A stretch of 49,028 bases of DNA from an uncultured Ruminococcus sp. (GCA_902776975.1 CACYSI010000023.1:1-49028); one strand, 5' to 3'; positions 7,189 through 16,382 are shown, counted from the stretch's first letter. The notes: generated from the sequence alone by a model not told the origin. Numbers and translations: made by a program.

Positions 7189-8749
7189 TCAGTCGCGGAC
7201 AGGCAGAGCGCCGAGATTTCGCGTCAGACGCTCACTGTTCAAAAAATACCTCACCTTCGGGCTTGCCATACTGCTGACGAGCTTCATCGCGCTGAGCGTG
7301 ACCATGTACTTCTTCGTCAACAACTACTGGGAGAACGAAAAAAAGAAGAGTCTGATGAGCAACGCGCGGATGGTAGCGAGCGCTGTAGAAGAGTCGGCTA
7401 TGTATCTGCCCTCAAAGCACGCGCTCATCCTTGATGAGAGAAAGCTCTTCGGACTTACATATTCGAGCATTTCCGAGATAATCGGCGCGGATATTTTTGT
7501 CGTAGACAAAACCGGCGCCTGTCTGTTCTGCTCTAACGATGACGGCAGCATACGCAAAGACACCTCGCTCCCGTCTTATGTGATGGCAGCCACCATGGAG
7601 GGCAGCTTTTTCGAGACAGGCAGCCTCGGAGGATATTATACCGGAAACCGTTATACAGCGGGAGTACCCGTAGTGTTCTATGATGAAAACGGCAACGATA
7701 TAACGATATTTTGCTACGCCACCGCTGCCGATACCTTCATATCCGGACTGCCGTCCACGTTTTTGCAGATCTTTCTGACTGCCGCGGCGGTCATGCTCAT
7801 CATAGTAGTGATCTTTGTCGCGTCGATGTCATACAATATGTCGCGTCCGCTCAGACAGATGTCCTCCGCCGCCAAGAAGTTCGCTGTAGGCGACTTCTCC
7901 GCGCGCGTCAAGGTAAGCTCGGACGATGAGATAGGCGAGCTTGCCACAGCCTTCAACTATATGGCTGACTCGCTGTCATCCAGCGAGAGCATGCGGCGCT
8001 CGTTCATATCCAACGTATCGCATGAGCTCAAGACCCCTATGACCACCATAGCGGGCTTCATAGACGGTATGCTCGACGGCACCATCCCGCAGGAGCGCCA
8101 CCCTCACTATATGCGCATAGTCTCAAATGAGGTCAAGCGCCTGTCGAGGCTGGTCACATCCATGCTCAGTCTGTCGCGCATCGACCGCGGCGAGCTCAAG
8201 GTCAATAAGCAGATGTTCGACCTCTTCTCTATGCTCATCACGATACTCGCGAGCTTTGAGCAGAAGATCGTAGAGCGTAAGCTGCATATCACGGGGCTCG
8301 AGGACTTTCGCAGTATCACCGTGAACGCCGACCCCGACCTGATGTATCAGGTGATTTATAATCTTATCGAAAACGCGGTCAAGTTCACTAACGAGGGCGG
8401 CACGCTAAACTTTGCCGTTGAAGAGACGCGCTACGATATCTCGGTCATGATAACCAACACAGGCCCCGGTATAGCCCCCGAGGATATCAGATTTGTATTT
8501 GACCGCTTCTATAAAACCGACAAAAGCCGCAGTATGGACAAAAAAGGCATGGGCTTAGGTCTGTTCATAGCCAAGACCATAATGCGTCTGCACGAAGGCG
8601 ATATCTTCGTCGACTCCAGAGTCAACGAGTATACCCGCTTTACCTTCCGCCTGCCGCGCACCGAGCAGCGAAAGACAGCGGATAAGAATAAATCCGAAAA
8701 GCACAGTGAATATGTAGAAACAACCGCAAGTAATGAAACGGAGGAATAA
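7172..8749 (+). CDS. Membrane sensor histidine kinase (HAMP-HisKA-HATPase)
   Basis: A 525-residue two-component sensor kinase. Membrane segments at about residues 26-49 and 195-218 bracket an extracytoplasmic sensor domain of about 145 residues. A HAMP linker (SRPLRQMSSAAKKFAVGDFS) follows, then HisKA with phospho-acceptor His284 in NVSHELKTPM. The ATPase has an N box (NLIENAVKFTNEGG), G1 (GPGIAPEDI), F box (FDRFYKTDKSRS) and G2 (GMGLGL). The start is a TTG at 7172 inside the response-regulator end; no better start precedes the first membrane segment. The kinase is intact although its partner has lost its start. Its immediate downstream neighbour, 6 bases on, is HtrA, suggesting an envelope-stress operon. 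The sensed signal is unknown. Confidence 0.9.
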   Translation: MKQRANQSRTGRAPRFRVRRSLFKKYLTFGLAILLTSFIALSVTMYFFVNNYWENEKKKSLMSNARMVASAVEESAMYLPSKHALILDERKLFGLTYSSISEIIGADIFVVDKTGACLFCSNDDGSIRKDTSLPSYVMAATMEGSFFETGSLGGYYTGNRYTAGVPVVFYDENGNDITIFCYATAADTFISGLPSTFLQIFLTAAAVMLIIVVIFVASMSYNMSRPLRQMSSAAKKFAVGDFSARVKVSSDDEIGELATAFNYMADSLSSSESMRRSFISNVSHELKTPMTTIAGFIDGMLDGTIPQERHPHYMRIVSNEVKRLSRLVTSMLSLSRIDRGELKVNKQMFDLFSMLITILASFEQKIVERKLHITGLEDFRSITVNADPDLMYQVIYNLIENAVKFTNEGGTLNFAVEETRYDISVMITNTGPGIAPEDIRFVFDRFYKTDKSRSMDKKGMGLGLFIAKTIMRLHEGDIFVDSRVNEYTRFTFRLPRTEQRKTADKNKSEKHSEYVETTASNETEE

Positions 8750-8755
8750 ACAGTT

Positions 8756-10693
8756 ATGGATGAGCTTTTCCCAAAAAAAGACTATGATCCCGAGGATGAA
8801 TACGCTCCTATAGACAGTGAGTCCAAGGCAGACACTCAGCCGGCGGATGACGACAACGAGATCCCTGTCATCGAACCGCCCGTACAGAACACACTGCCCC
8901 GGGACAGCTTTGATGATACGCAATATCAAGATCCTTACGCTCAGCCGTCCGACAGCGATAAGCCGCAGGCTCCTCAGCAGAGCTCTCAGTCTCCTGTCTA
9001 CGGACAGCCCGATCAGCAGTATTATCCTCAGCAGCCCGTACAAAACCGCGATCCCCGATACTATCAGCCTCAGATGCCCTCGCAGAGCTATGAGCAGCAT
9101 TACGGTCAGCCTCAGGCGCCGGTGCAGGGATATCAGCAGCATTACGGTCAGCCCCAGGCTCCTACTCAGGGCTATCAACAGCAGTACGGTCAGCCTCAGG
9201 CTCTCATGCGGGGATATCAGCAGCAGTACGGTCAGCCTCAGGCTCCGACTCAGGGCTATGATCCCCGATACGGTCAGCCTCAACAGCCGAACCAACCGAA
9301 CCAACCGTACAACGGATATCAGCAGCAGCAGCCTTACGGCAGACAGCCCGTCGGCGGCGCTGCTCCATACACAAACGGCGGCTATAACCCCCAAGGTCAG
9401 CCTTACCGTCAAAACACAGTGAACGCGCCTAAGCAAAAAACCCCCATGCCCACAGGCACAAAGGTGTTCATCATCATCCTGTGCGCTCTGCTGGCGGCTA
9501 TGACCATAGGCTTCATCACATATGTTTCGATAAAGGCTAATTCAAATAACAGCAGCAATAAAAACAATCCGTTCGGTAACGGAAACTTCTCGATCAACGG
9601 CGGAGATCAGGATCCCACATCGGGCTTTGACATCTTCGGCGGCAACAACGCGAGCGGCAGCTACTCCGACGTCGAGGACGAGATAACTCTTGTCGAGGAT
9701 AACGGCGATACCCAAAAGCGCGACGACGATAACCCCGACTCAGTCGGCAAGCCCGATGAAAAGGCAGAGAACATCAAACTCAACCCGCAGCCCAAGGATA
9801 AAAGCGACGCTAAGTACACTAAGCAGAGCTCTTATGAGAGCGTCAGCGACAGCGTAGTCACCGTAGTATGCTACAAAGAGAAGATAACCGATAACGACAA
9901 GGATATCGCCTCTCAGGGCACGGGTACTATCATATCGTCAGACGGCTACATAGTCACCAACGCCCATGTCATCGGCAACAGCAGGATGTACGCGATCAAC
10001 ATCGTGACCAACGGCAACGATAAGTATCAGGCTAAGATCGTAGGCTATGACACATGGACAGACCTCGCTGTGCTCAAGATCGACGCCAAGGATCTCAAGC
10101 CTGTCTCCTTCGGTGACTCAGAGCTTGTCAACGTAGGCGATGAGGTCATCGCCATCGGCAGTCCGGGCGGCGTCAAGTTCCAGAACTCACTGACTCAGGG
10201 CATCGTATCGGCAGTAGACCGCGAGATAAGCATCAACCGCTATGTACGCTATATCCAGAGCGACGCGGCGATCAGCCCCGGAAACTCCGGCGGACCTCTG
10301 TGCAACATCTACGGTCAGGTCATCGGCATCACCACCGCCAAGACCATAGCGGACTACTACGAGAATATGACCTTCTCGATACCCTCGACTACAGTCGAAG
10401 AGATCGTGGGCGATCTGATGCGCTACGGCTATGTCAAGGGCAGATGCCGCATAGGTCTGACGGGTCAGGCGGTTTCTCAGCAGGAGATGTACTACTACAA
10501 CTACCCCTCCGGCATAATCATCAGCAAGATAGATGAGAACGGTTCTCTTGCCGACTCCAAGCTCAAAGAGGGCGATATCGTGACCGAGTTTGACGGCGAG
10601 GAGATAACCTCGTTCCAGGATATATACAACATCCTCGCCAACCACAAGCCCGGCGATAAGATCAAGATCAAGGCTCTGCGCCCCGGCGGCTGA
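8756..10693 (+). CDS. htrA: Membrane-anchored HtrA/DegP-like serine protease with PDZ domain
   Basis: A 645-residue trypsin-like quality-control protease. The N-terminal 230 residues are cytoplasmic, acidic and then Pro/Gln/Tyr-rich, with 14-residue tandem repeats. One membrane segment lies at about 237-258, placing the rest outside. After a low-complexity linker the protease domain shows the catalytic triad: His404 (TNAHVIG), Asp436 (TDLAVLKID) and Ser511 (SPGNSGGPL). A single PDZ domain ends the protein at RPGG. It follows the kinase by 6 bases and is probably part of that operon, fitting CssRS-like control of HtrA. The long repeat-rich cytoplasmic tail is unusual for the family. Confidence 0.93.
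   Translation: MDELFPKKDYDPEDEYAPIDSESKADTQPADDDNEIPVIEPPVQNTLPRDSFDDTQYQDPYAQPSDSDKPQAPQQSSQSPVYGQPDQQYYPQQPVQNRDPRYYQPQMPSQSYEQHYGQPQAPVQGYQQHYGQPQAPTQGYQQQYGQPQALMRGYQQQYGQPQAPTQGYDPRYGQPQQPNQPNQPYNGYQQQQPYGRQPVGGAAPYTNGGYNPQGQPYRQNTVNAPKQKTPMPTGTKVFIIILCALLAAMTIGFITYVSIKANSNNSSNKNNPFGNGNFSINGGDQDPTSGFDIFGGNNASGSYSDVEDEITLVEDNGDTQKRDDDNPDSVGKPDEKAENIKLNPQPKDKSDAKYTKQSSYESVSDSVVTVVCYKEKITDNDKDIASQGTGTIISSDGYIVTNAHVIGNSRMYAINIVTNGNDKYQAKIVGYDTWTDLAVLKIDAKDLKPVSFGDSELVNVGDEVIAIGSPGGVKFQNSLTQGIVSAVDREISINRYVRYIQSDAAISPGNSGGPLCNIYGQVIGITTAKTIADYYENMTFSIPSTTVEEIVGDLMRYGYVKGRCRIGLTGQAVSQQEMYYYNYPSGIIISKIDENGSLADSKLKEGDIVTEFDGEEITSFQDIYNILANHKPGDKIKIKALRPGG
9098..9286 (+). repeat. 42-bp in-frame tandem repeats in htrA
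   Basis: Four full 42-base units start at 9098, 9140, 9182 and 9224, with a partial fifth at 9266. Each codes for a variant of (H/Q)YGQPQAPxQGYQQ. Copies differ by scattered substitutions, mostly at the AP(V/T)Q position. Copy number probably varies between strains. Confidence 0.85.
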
Positions 10694-10718
10694 TAACAAA
10701 ACCGAATAAAAGCATTAA

Positions 10719-10757
10719 AGGCGGCTGCCGTGACACCACGACAGCCGCCTGAGTTTA
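10719..10757 (+). terminator. Terminator hairpin of the kinase-htrA operon
   Basis: AGGCGGCTG (10719-10727) pairs with CAGCCGCCT (10742-10750), with a further CGTG/CACG pairing in the loop. The T-run is short (GAGTTTATAT). Confidence 0.7.
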
Positions 10758-10941
10758 TATAGATCCATCCGCACACATATGTCAAACCGAATTCTCACGT
10801 CATCAGGGCAACATTTTCCACACGAACCGAAGTTATGAGAATGATGTTGGGTGTATCCTATGTGATTTAGGAGTTTTGTCTTCCACAAAACGGTAATACG
10901 TTATTAGGTGCAAATAGGTTTTATCTTACCATATTATAATC

Positions 10942-10970
10942 GTGACATTTACTTTGGTTTGTGATATTAT
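10942..10970 (+). promoter_or_regulatory. Putative promoter of the AT-rich island gene
   Basis: GTGACA (10942-10947), 17-base spacer, TATTAT (10965-10970), 33 bases before the ATG at 11004. The rest of the 10758-10941 gap shows no gene. AT-richness raises the chance of a random match. Confidence 0.45.
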
Positions 10971-11003
10971 TAATAATCATATCATTCACTAATAGGAGCA
11001 ATA

Positions 11004-11792
11004 ATGCAAATGAAGACAAATCATAAAAAAACTAAAGGCACAATTGACTCTCATGTTCAAATGCCAAAATCTATTCTACGAAAATTTGAAACTAATCATC
11101 ATTATTACTATTATGATGTAGTGAAAGATATTATCGGGAATAGAGGCACAGCAAATACTACAAACACCGAACCGGGATATTATTCGTATCAAATGGAGTA
11201 TATGTTAAACCAAAAAATAGAAAGCCCTTTTTTAAATGTAGCAAATAGGATTATTAATGCATTAGAAAAAGAAGCTCCCTTTGATATCGACACTAAGCAA
11301 ATCGGCTATATTTTTTCATATTTTTACGCATTAATCGCAAGATCCCCAAAGCTCTTTTCTATTGCAACGAAAAAAATGATATATACACAGTTCGCAAACA
11401 TACCAACTCAACTACTGCATGACACTATCGTTAGCAATGCTATTGGTATTGGGTACAATCAAGAGTACGAAAAAAACTACTTTATTTCTTTTCTAGTTAA
11501 TGGAAGTTCACTCCCGTTAGTGTTACCAGTAAGAGGTATGTATACTGTCCTTGCTAAGAATCATCCATTAATAATAATGCCTATTCATCCATCCTATGCA
11601 ATACTTCTTGTGCATAATGATTTACAAAGTGAATTTATCCAAGATAATCAAAACCATCTCATGTATACCGATAATCCAAAGATTATTTTCAATTTCAACT
11701 TACGTGCATTCAAAGATCAATGCAGCGATAAATGGGGGTATGTTGTGTCTGCCGACAAGGACTTACTAATCAAGCTAAGACGTTCACAATAA
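11004..11792 (+). CDS. DUF4238-like protein of unknown function
   Basis: A 262-residue protein with no signal peptide or membrane segment. The N-terminal QMPKSILRKFE followed by a Tyr-rich stretch resembles the HYxPxxxLxxF opening of DUF4238 proteins. The middle (IGYIFSYFYALIARSPKLF) and the late part (IHPSYAILLV) also fit that family's layout. This assignment is by eye and tentative. The ATG at 11004 has AGGAG at 10994-10998; an ATG at 11010 is a possible alternative. Codon use is strongly A/T-ending, unlike the flanking genes, and it converges on another AT-rich gene, so both likely arrived by transfer. DUF4238 genes often occur as orphan accessory genes, and no biochemical role is established. 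Confidence 0.6.
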   Translation: MQMKTNHKKTKGTIDSHVQMPKSILRKFETNHHYYYYDVVKDIIGNRGTANTTNTEPGYYSYQMEYMLNQKIESPFLNVANRIINALEKEAPFDIDTKQIGYIFSYFYALIARSPKLFSIATKKMIYTQFANIPTQLLHDTIVSNAIGIGYNQEYEKNYFISFLVNGSSLPLVLPVRGMYTVLAKNHPLIIMPIHPSYAILLVHNDLQSEFIQDNQNHLMYTDNPKIIFNFNLRAFKDQCSDKWGYVVSADKDLLIKLRRSQ

Positions 11793-11902
11793 ACGCCTGA
11801 TTATTGAACAACTGGAATTATTTCTATTTATGTCAAATAATACATTCATTCCCAGTAAGCTTAGCTATAGAATAAACTCTTGATAAATCACACACAAAAC
11901 AA

Positions 11903-13807
11903 TCATAAGGTAGTTGCATCCCGTACACTCCAAATCATTCCTATTTTTTCTAACAGGTATATTTTCTCTTCCGACAGTTTATTCTCTTTATAACTATACC
12001 TTTGAGTCGAAATCCATCTTCCTAACTTAATGTTATCATCTGTTACATAATTATTTGGAATTAGTAGATTTTCGTGCTTGTTGTAGTAGTCTTTTGCTAT
12101 ATTATATACTCTTTTCCACTGTGTCTCAATTGGAGACCAATCCATACCTAATTTATCCAGTAATTCAATTTTGTTGGAATTAAGCCTCACTCCCTGCGAG
12201 TTTGGATGTTTAATACTACTTCGTATATTACTTAACCAACGACCGAGAGAAAAACCATCAGATGTTTTATAGTTGCTTGGAACATTAATATTACCATATT
12301 TGTTATAATAGTCTTCTAATTTCTCATATTTTAAATACCAATCTATATCTATAGATTTTATGTAATTATCGGATACTTTAATGTAATCTCTTTTTATGTC
12401 GACATCAATGTCGGTAACACGCATATATTTTAGAAGTTCAATGATTCCTTCGCCTAACGCTTCTAATGAATCGTCTCTTAAAACTATTTTATATGATTTT
12501 TCGTTTATATTAGGCAGTACACTATCCCTTATACGGATTAACTCTATCCCCAATTTATTACATACTTGGCTCTTTTTTATGTCAGCTTTTACTCTGTTCT
12601 TGTGACTTGGTCCATCATACTCAATACCTATTTTCAATTCCGGAATATATATATCTATTTCGCTTATTTCATTTGACTTTAATTTAGTTGCAGATGGAAA
12701 AGCCTTTTTTATATAAAACAACACCGCCTGTTCGGGAAAAGATGATTTCGTATTGATTGGTTCAAGCCATGTTTTATCTAACAAATCTAGTTTTCTTTTT
12801 CTTGCCTCGCTAAGTTCATTTCTCTCATATTTTAGTTTTTGATCATATAACCATACTCCTATTCTTACTCCATTTTCAGAAACATAACTAATAGGTATAT
12901 ATAAGTGTTTATACTTCGAAAAAAACATTAATACAGTATTGTAGTTCTTATCCCATACATAATCTGGATTATTAGTATACAACCATTCCATACCAATCTC
13001 GTTTAGCATGGCAATTCGTTTTTCAGATAGTGTTTTTTTGAAGTATTTATTCCTTTGAGTTACTATCCAACTGCCTAAACTGGCATTGTGATAAGTAAAA
13101 CTTGTACTTGATATACTTAAATCATTATTCTCTTCATAATATTGTTGTGCCAACTTATACATCTCATCCCAAGTAGCTCTCATTCCATCCCATACCATAT
13201 CTATTTTTTCAAGAAGATCAATTTTATCATTTGATAATTCTCCTGTTTTATAACTTCTCCTTTGATGAGAAATCCACGATCCTAGTTTCATATTGCTATT
13301 GGTTGTATAACGCAATGGGACAAGCAGATTTCCGTGAATGTTATAATACTCAACAGATGCATTATAGTATTCATACCACTTAATATCATAAACTGACCAG
13401 ACCATTCCTATACTCTCAAGTAATGATACCTTTTCATTTGACAACTTCCCACATTTATAGAGTCGTCTTTGAGTACTGATCCATGAACCTAGTTTCACTC
13501 CTTCATTTGTAATGTATAAAAGTGGAATCAATAGGTTTCCATTTGCGTTATAATAGTTTATAGCTAAATCATAGTATTCAAACCATTGTTCGTCAAATAC
13601 AGACCATACCATTCCTATCTTTTCAAGTAATTCTATTTTATCAACCGATAGTTTGCCATTCTTATGGTCTCTTCTTTGATGCGAAATCCACAATCCAAGT
13701 TTAATGTTTCCATTTATTTCATAGTTGCTTGGAATCAATAAATCTCCATTATCAGTATAATATTGTTTCGCAAGCTCATAATTCCTTTTCCAATTATCAT
13801 TTTTCAT
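11903..13807 (-). CDS. Seven-repeat helicase-associated (HA) protein with embedded PD-(D/E)XK-like nuclease domain
   Basis: A 634-residue cytoplasmic protein. Seven copies of the roughly 70-residue HA module (W-x3-Y-x8-Y...LGxWIxxQR...L-x2-IGMxW) lie at about residues 5-70, 73-139, 142-208, 211-277, 283-348, 488-559 and 562-627. Between repeats 5 and 6, residues 355-445 resemble a Vsr/DUF559-type endonuclease: Glu359, Asp385 in SEIDIYIPE, Glu396 and Asp398 in GIEYDGPSH, then LGIELIRIRD. HA modules normally follow DEAD-box helicases and are thought to bind nucleic acid, but no helicase is present here. The gene is AT-rich and lies 35 bases after the methyltransferase gene on the same strand. 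Likely an acquired nucleic-acid-targeting or defence protein; the function is inference. Confidence 0.8.
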   Translation of the reverse strand: MKNDNWKRNYELAKQYYTDNGDLLIPSNYEINGNIKLGLWISHQRRDHKNGKLSVDKIELLEKIGMVWSVFDEQWFEYYDLAINYYNANGNLLIPLLYITNEGVKLGSWISTQRRLYKCGKLSNEKVSLLESIGMVWSVYDIKWYEYYNASVEYYNIHGNLLVPLRYTTNSNMKLGSWISHQRRSYKTGELSNDKIDLLEKIDMVWDGMRATWDEMYKLAQQYYEENNDLSISSTSFTYHNASLGSWIVTQRNKYFKKTLSEKRIAMLNEIGMEWLYTNNPDYVWDKNYNTVLMFFSKYKHLYIPISYVSENGVRIGVWLYDQKLKYERNELSEARKRKLDLLDKTWLEPINTKSSFPEQAVLFYIKKAFPSATKLKSNEISEIDIYIPELKIGIEYDGPSHKNRVKADIKKSQVCNKLGIELIRIRDSVLPNINEKSYKIVLRDDSLEALGEGIIELLKYMRVTDIDVDIKRDYIKVSDNYIKSIDIDWYLKYEKLEDYYNKYGNINVPSNYKTSDGFSLGRWLSNIRSSIKHPNSQGVRLNSNKIELLDKLGMDWSPIETQWKRVYNIAKDYYNKHENLLIPNNYVTDDNIKLGRWISTQRYSYKENKLSEEKIYLLEKIGMIWSVRDATTL

Positions 13808-13842
13808 AGTATTTCCTCTAATAATACTTATAGTGTCTCAAA

Positions 13843-14994
13843 CTACCTCGGAACATTATCTCGTGACATCATAACTAGCGTCTCGACATGCTTAGTATGC
13901 GGGAACATATCGAACGGATAGCACATCTGCGCCTTATAGCCGAGTCTGCCGAGCACCCTTATATCACGCGCCTGGGTCTCGGGATTACAGGATATATAAA
14001 CTATCCTCACGGGTCTGAGTCTGCTCAGCGACTTCAAGAATCCCGCCGTACAGCCCGCTCTGGGAGGGTCGACAAAGGCAACGTCCACCCTCTCCCCTCT
14101 CTCCTGCAGCTCCTTGGCGTATAGCCTGCTGTCGGCAGCGGTAAAGCTGATGTTCTCGATACCGTTCAGCTCGGCGTTTGAGCGCGCGTTTCGTATCGCC
14201 TCGGGATTAAGCTCCACCGCGAGCACCATGCCTGCCTTGCGTGAGGCGGTTATGCCTATGGTACCTACTCCGCAGTAGGCGTCCAGCACGGTCTCGCCGC
14301 CCGTAAGCGCGGCAAGCTCGATAGCCTTAGTATACAGCCGCTCTGTCTGAGCGCGGTTTATCTGATAGAACGACGCCGCCGAGATGATGAACCTCTCGCC
14401 GCAGAGTATATCGGTGATCTTGCCGTCGCCGAAGAGAACCTCTGTCTGCCTGCCGCCGAAGAGCCTGTCGGGATCGCTGTTGACGGCGCACACAGCGGTG
14501 CTCAGCTCCGGACAAGCCTTTTTCAAAGCAGTAGCGAAGGTGCGCTTAGCCGGGAATATGCTGTCAGCGCCGATTATCACCGCCATGCTCTCCCCTGTCG
14601 CCCGAGCCTCGCGGATGATGACGCTCCTGAGCCATCCTCTGCCCGTATACGGATCATACGGCGCTATCTTGAAGCTCTGAAACAGCCTGCACAGCTCGCC
14701 CGATACACGGTTTGCAAGCTCTGAGCATATTGCGCAGCTGTCCGCCGCCATAACGCTGTGTGTTGCGGACTTGTATATGCCGCTCACTATCCTCTTGCCC
14801 TCGCGCTTGTACACAAACTGCGCCTTGTTGCGGTAGCCGAGTATCTCGGGCGACTCGGTTATCCTCTCGACCCTGCACAGACCTCCTAATAGTCTGCGGC
14901 ACAGCCTCTCTTTATACTCCAGCTGCTCCTCATAGCTCAGGTTGCACAGCTGGCACGAATTGCACTTTTTAGCGTATCGGCAAAAGTCCTTCAT
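13843..14994 (-). CDS. 23S rRNA (uracil-5-)-methyltransferase, RlmD/RlmCD-TrmA family
   Basis: A 383-residue SAM-dependent RNA m5U methyltransferase. The N-terminal Cys pattern CRYAKKCNSCQLC is the [4Fe-4S] site typical of RumA/RlmD. The SAM-binding LDAYCGVGTIGI, the FVDPPRAGC motif and the catalytic Cys in VYISCNPETQARD are all present. It lacks a clear N-terminal TRAM domain and is shorter than the 430-460-residue RlmD enzymes, as are many clostridial versions. A promoter lies at 15030-15058. The island gene follows 35 bases downstream and may be read through from it. Target position (U747 and/or U1939 in E. coli numbering) cannot be told. Confidence 0.9.
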   Translation of the reverse strand: MKDFCRYAKKCNSCQLCNLSYEEQLEYKERLCRRLLGGLCRVERITESPEILGYRNKAQFVYKREGKRIVSGIYKSATHSVMAADSCAICSELANRVSGELCRLFQSFKIAPYDPYTGRGWLRSVIIREARATGESMAVIIGADSIFPAKRTFATALKKACPELSTAVCAVNSDPDRLFGGRQTEVLFGDGKITDILCGERFIISAASFYQINRAQTERLYTKAIELAALTGGETVLDAYCGVGTIGITASRKAGMVLAVELNPEAIRNARSNAELNGIENISFTAADSRLYAKELQERGERVDVAFVDPPRAGCTAGFLKSLSRLRPVRIVYISCNPETQARDIRVLGRLGYKAQMCYPFDMFPHTKHVETLVMMSRDNVPR

Positions 14995-15029
14995 CCCGTC
15001 ACCTTTATCTTACATATTTATCTACTATG

Positions 15030-15058
15030 ATTGTAGCATCATCGGCGTGATTTTTCAA
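15030..15058 (-). promoter_or_regulatory. Promoter of the rRNA methyltransferase gene
   Basis: Read on the minus strand: TTGAAA (15053-15058), 17-base spacer, TACAAT (15030-15035), with a leader of about 30 bases to the ATG at 14994. Confidence 0.65.
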
Positions 15059-15108
15059 CGCTTTTAGGTTTATCATATATCCAAATCGAGCCAATTTAAA
15101 ACTGTAAC

Positions 15109-15137
15109 TTGCTAAATAAGGCAAAAGTATGTATAAT
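15109..15137 (+). promoter_or_regulatory. Promoter of the L,D-transpeptidase gene
   Basis: TTGCTA (15109-15114), 17-base spacer, TATAAT (15132-15137). The expected +1 near 15144 coincides with the likely start codon, raising the possibility of a leaderless or very short-leader message. Confidence 0.55.
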
Positions 15138-15143
15138 AGAGCC

Positions 15144-16382
15144 ATGAAACCGATGAAAGTAATGAGATACGGTAGCAAATACCGTTATAATCAATCCAAA
15201 AAACCAAACAGAACCGTGCTCACAGCGGCGATCATCGCGGGCTTGGTGGTGATAGCGCTGGTGGCTCTGGTCATCTGGCGAATATCCTCTATCAACAACA
15301 CCGCCCCGACCGACGAGACGCTCAGCTTTGCCATGCAGGACGGCAAGCCTGCCGAAATGCAGCTCAAAACAGGCGACGTATGTATGCTGACGGTACCCTC
15401 GGCTATCGACATCAAGGAGGTCGAATTCACCTCCTCCGATCCCGCGACAGTAAGGGTAGACTCGGCAGGACATACCGACGCTCTCAAGGCAGGCACGGCT
15501 ACGATAACCGCGAGCGCGAGGAACTTTACCGCCTCGTGTAACTTCACCGTAGCACAGAACACCGAGCCGGATATACCGGAGGAGCTGACCACGGCGATCT
15601 TAGCTAATCAGGATATACTCGAAGCTAACAAGACTAAGGGCACCGATAACCTGTACAGTCTGACTGTCAACCGCCGCACTAACGTAGTCACCGCCTACAC
15701 CTATGACAGCAAGGGCGAGTACACCGTGCCCGTAAGAGCCATGGTGGCATCCTGCGGTACTGCCGGCAACGACGTCACCATAACAGGCGACTTCGCGCTG
15801 TACTTTCAGGAGCCTTGGCATCCTCTGTACGGCGACGTATACGGAATGTTCGTATCGGGTTTTGAGGGTCCGTACCTGTTCCACTCCGTACCGTATGAAG
15901 AAGACCGACACAGCACACTCAAGACAGATGAGTTCAATAAGCTCGGCGAGCACGCCTCTCAGGGCTGTGTGCGCATGATGGCGGCGGACGTAAGGTGGAT
16001 ATTCAAAAACTGTCCGCTCAACACCCCCGTTCATGTCATAGACGCCGACTCTAACGCCGATCCTCTCGGCAAGCCTAAGACCATCAAGGTTCCCGCCGAC
16101 GTGAAGTGGGATCCCACCGATACAGATCCGTATAATCCCTATATCGGCAAGCTGCCTGAGATCAAGGGCGTGACCGATGCAGAGATAAAGAGCGGCGAGG
16201 CTCTCAGCCCTATGGACGGAGTGACTGCCACCGATATCTGCGGCAACGATATCACCGACCGCGTCACAGTAACCGGCAACGTGCTCAGCGATAAGCCCGG
16301 CACCTACTACCTGACCTACATAGTCAAGGACGTGTTCAACCAAAAGGTCAGAGTTACCAGAACAGTTACGGTAACAAAATAA
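15144..16382 (+). CDS. Membrane-anchored L,D-transpeptidase (YkuD) with Ig-like domains
   Basis: A cell-wall enzyme of about 412 residues that forms 3-3 peptidoglycan cross-links or attaches proteins. After a basic N-terminus comes a membrane segment (AAIIAGLVVIALVALVIW), a BIG2-like domain (TGDVCMLTVPS... ending in ASCNFTV), the YkuD domain with catalytic Cys at codon 15966-15968 in HASQGCVRM, and a C-terminal DUF5011-like Ig domain (DGVTATDICGNDITDRVTV). An upstream ATG at 15129 overlaps the -10 box, so 15144 is preferred; 15153 and 15162 are also possible and none has a good ribosome site. It faces the glutathione peroxidase gene across a shared terminator. Confidence 0.87.
   Translation: MKPMKVMRYGSKYRYNQSKKPNRTVLTAAIIAGLVVIALVALVIWRISSINNTAPTDETLSFAMQDGKPAEMQLKTGDVCMLTVPSAIDIKEVEFTSSDPATVRVDSAGHTDALKAGTATITASARNFTASCNFTVAQNTEPDIPEELTTAILANQDILEANKTKGTDNLYSLTVNRRTNVVTAYTYDSKGEYTVPVRAMVASCGTAGNDVTITGDFALYFQEPWHPLYGDVYGMFVSGFEGPYLFHSVPYEEDRHSTLKTDEFNKLGEHASQGCVRMMAADVRWIFKNCPLNTPVHVIDADSNADPLGKPKTIKVPADVKWDPTDTDPYNPYIGKLPEIKGVTDAEIKSGEALSPMDGVTATDICGNDITDRVTVTGNVLSDKPGTYYLTYIVKDVFNQKVRVTRTVTVTK

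Noticed and set aside
9098-9286. A CRISPR array
   Set aside because: The repeats are contiguous, in frame and protein-coding, without unique spacers.
8555-9436. A long antisense reading frame (Leu/Arg-rich) opposite htrA
   Set aside because: It mirrors the Gln/Pro-rich repeat region on the other strand. The composition is a by-product of the repeats.
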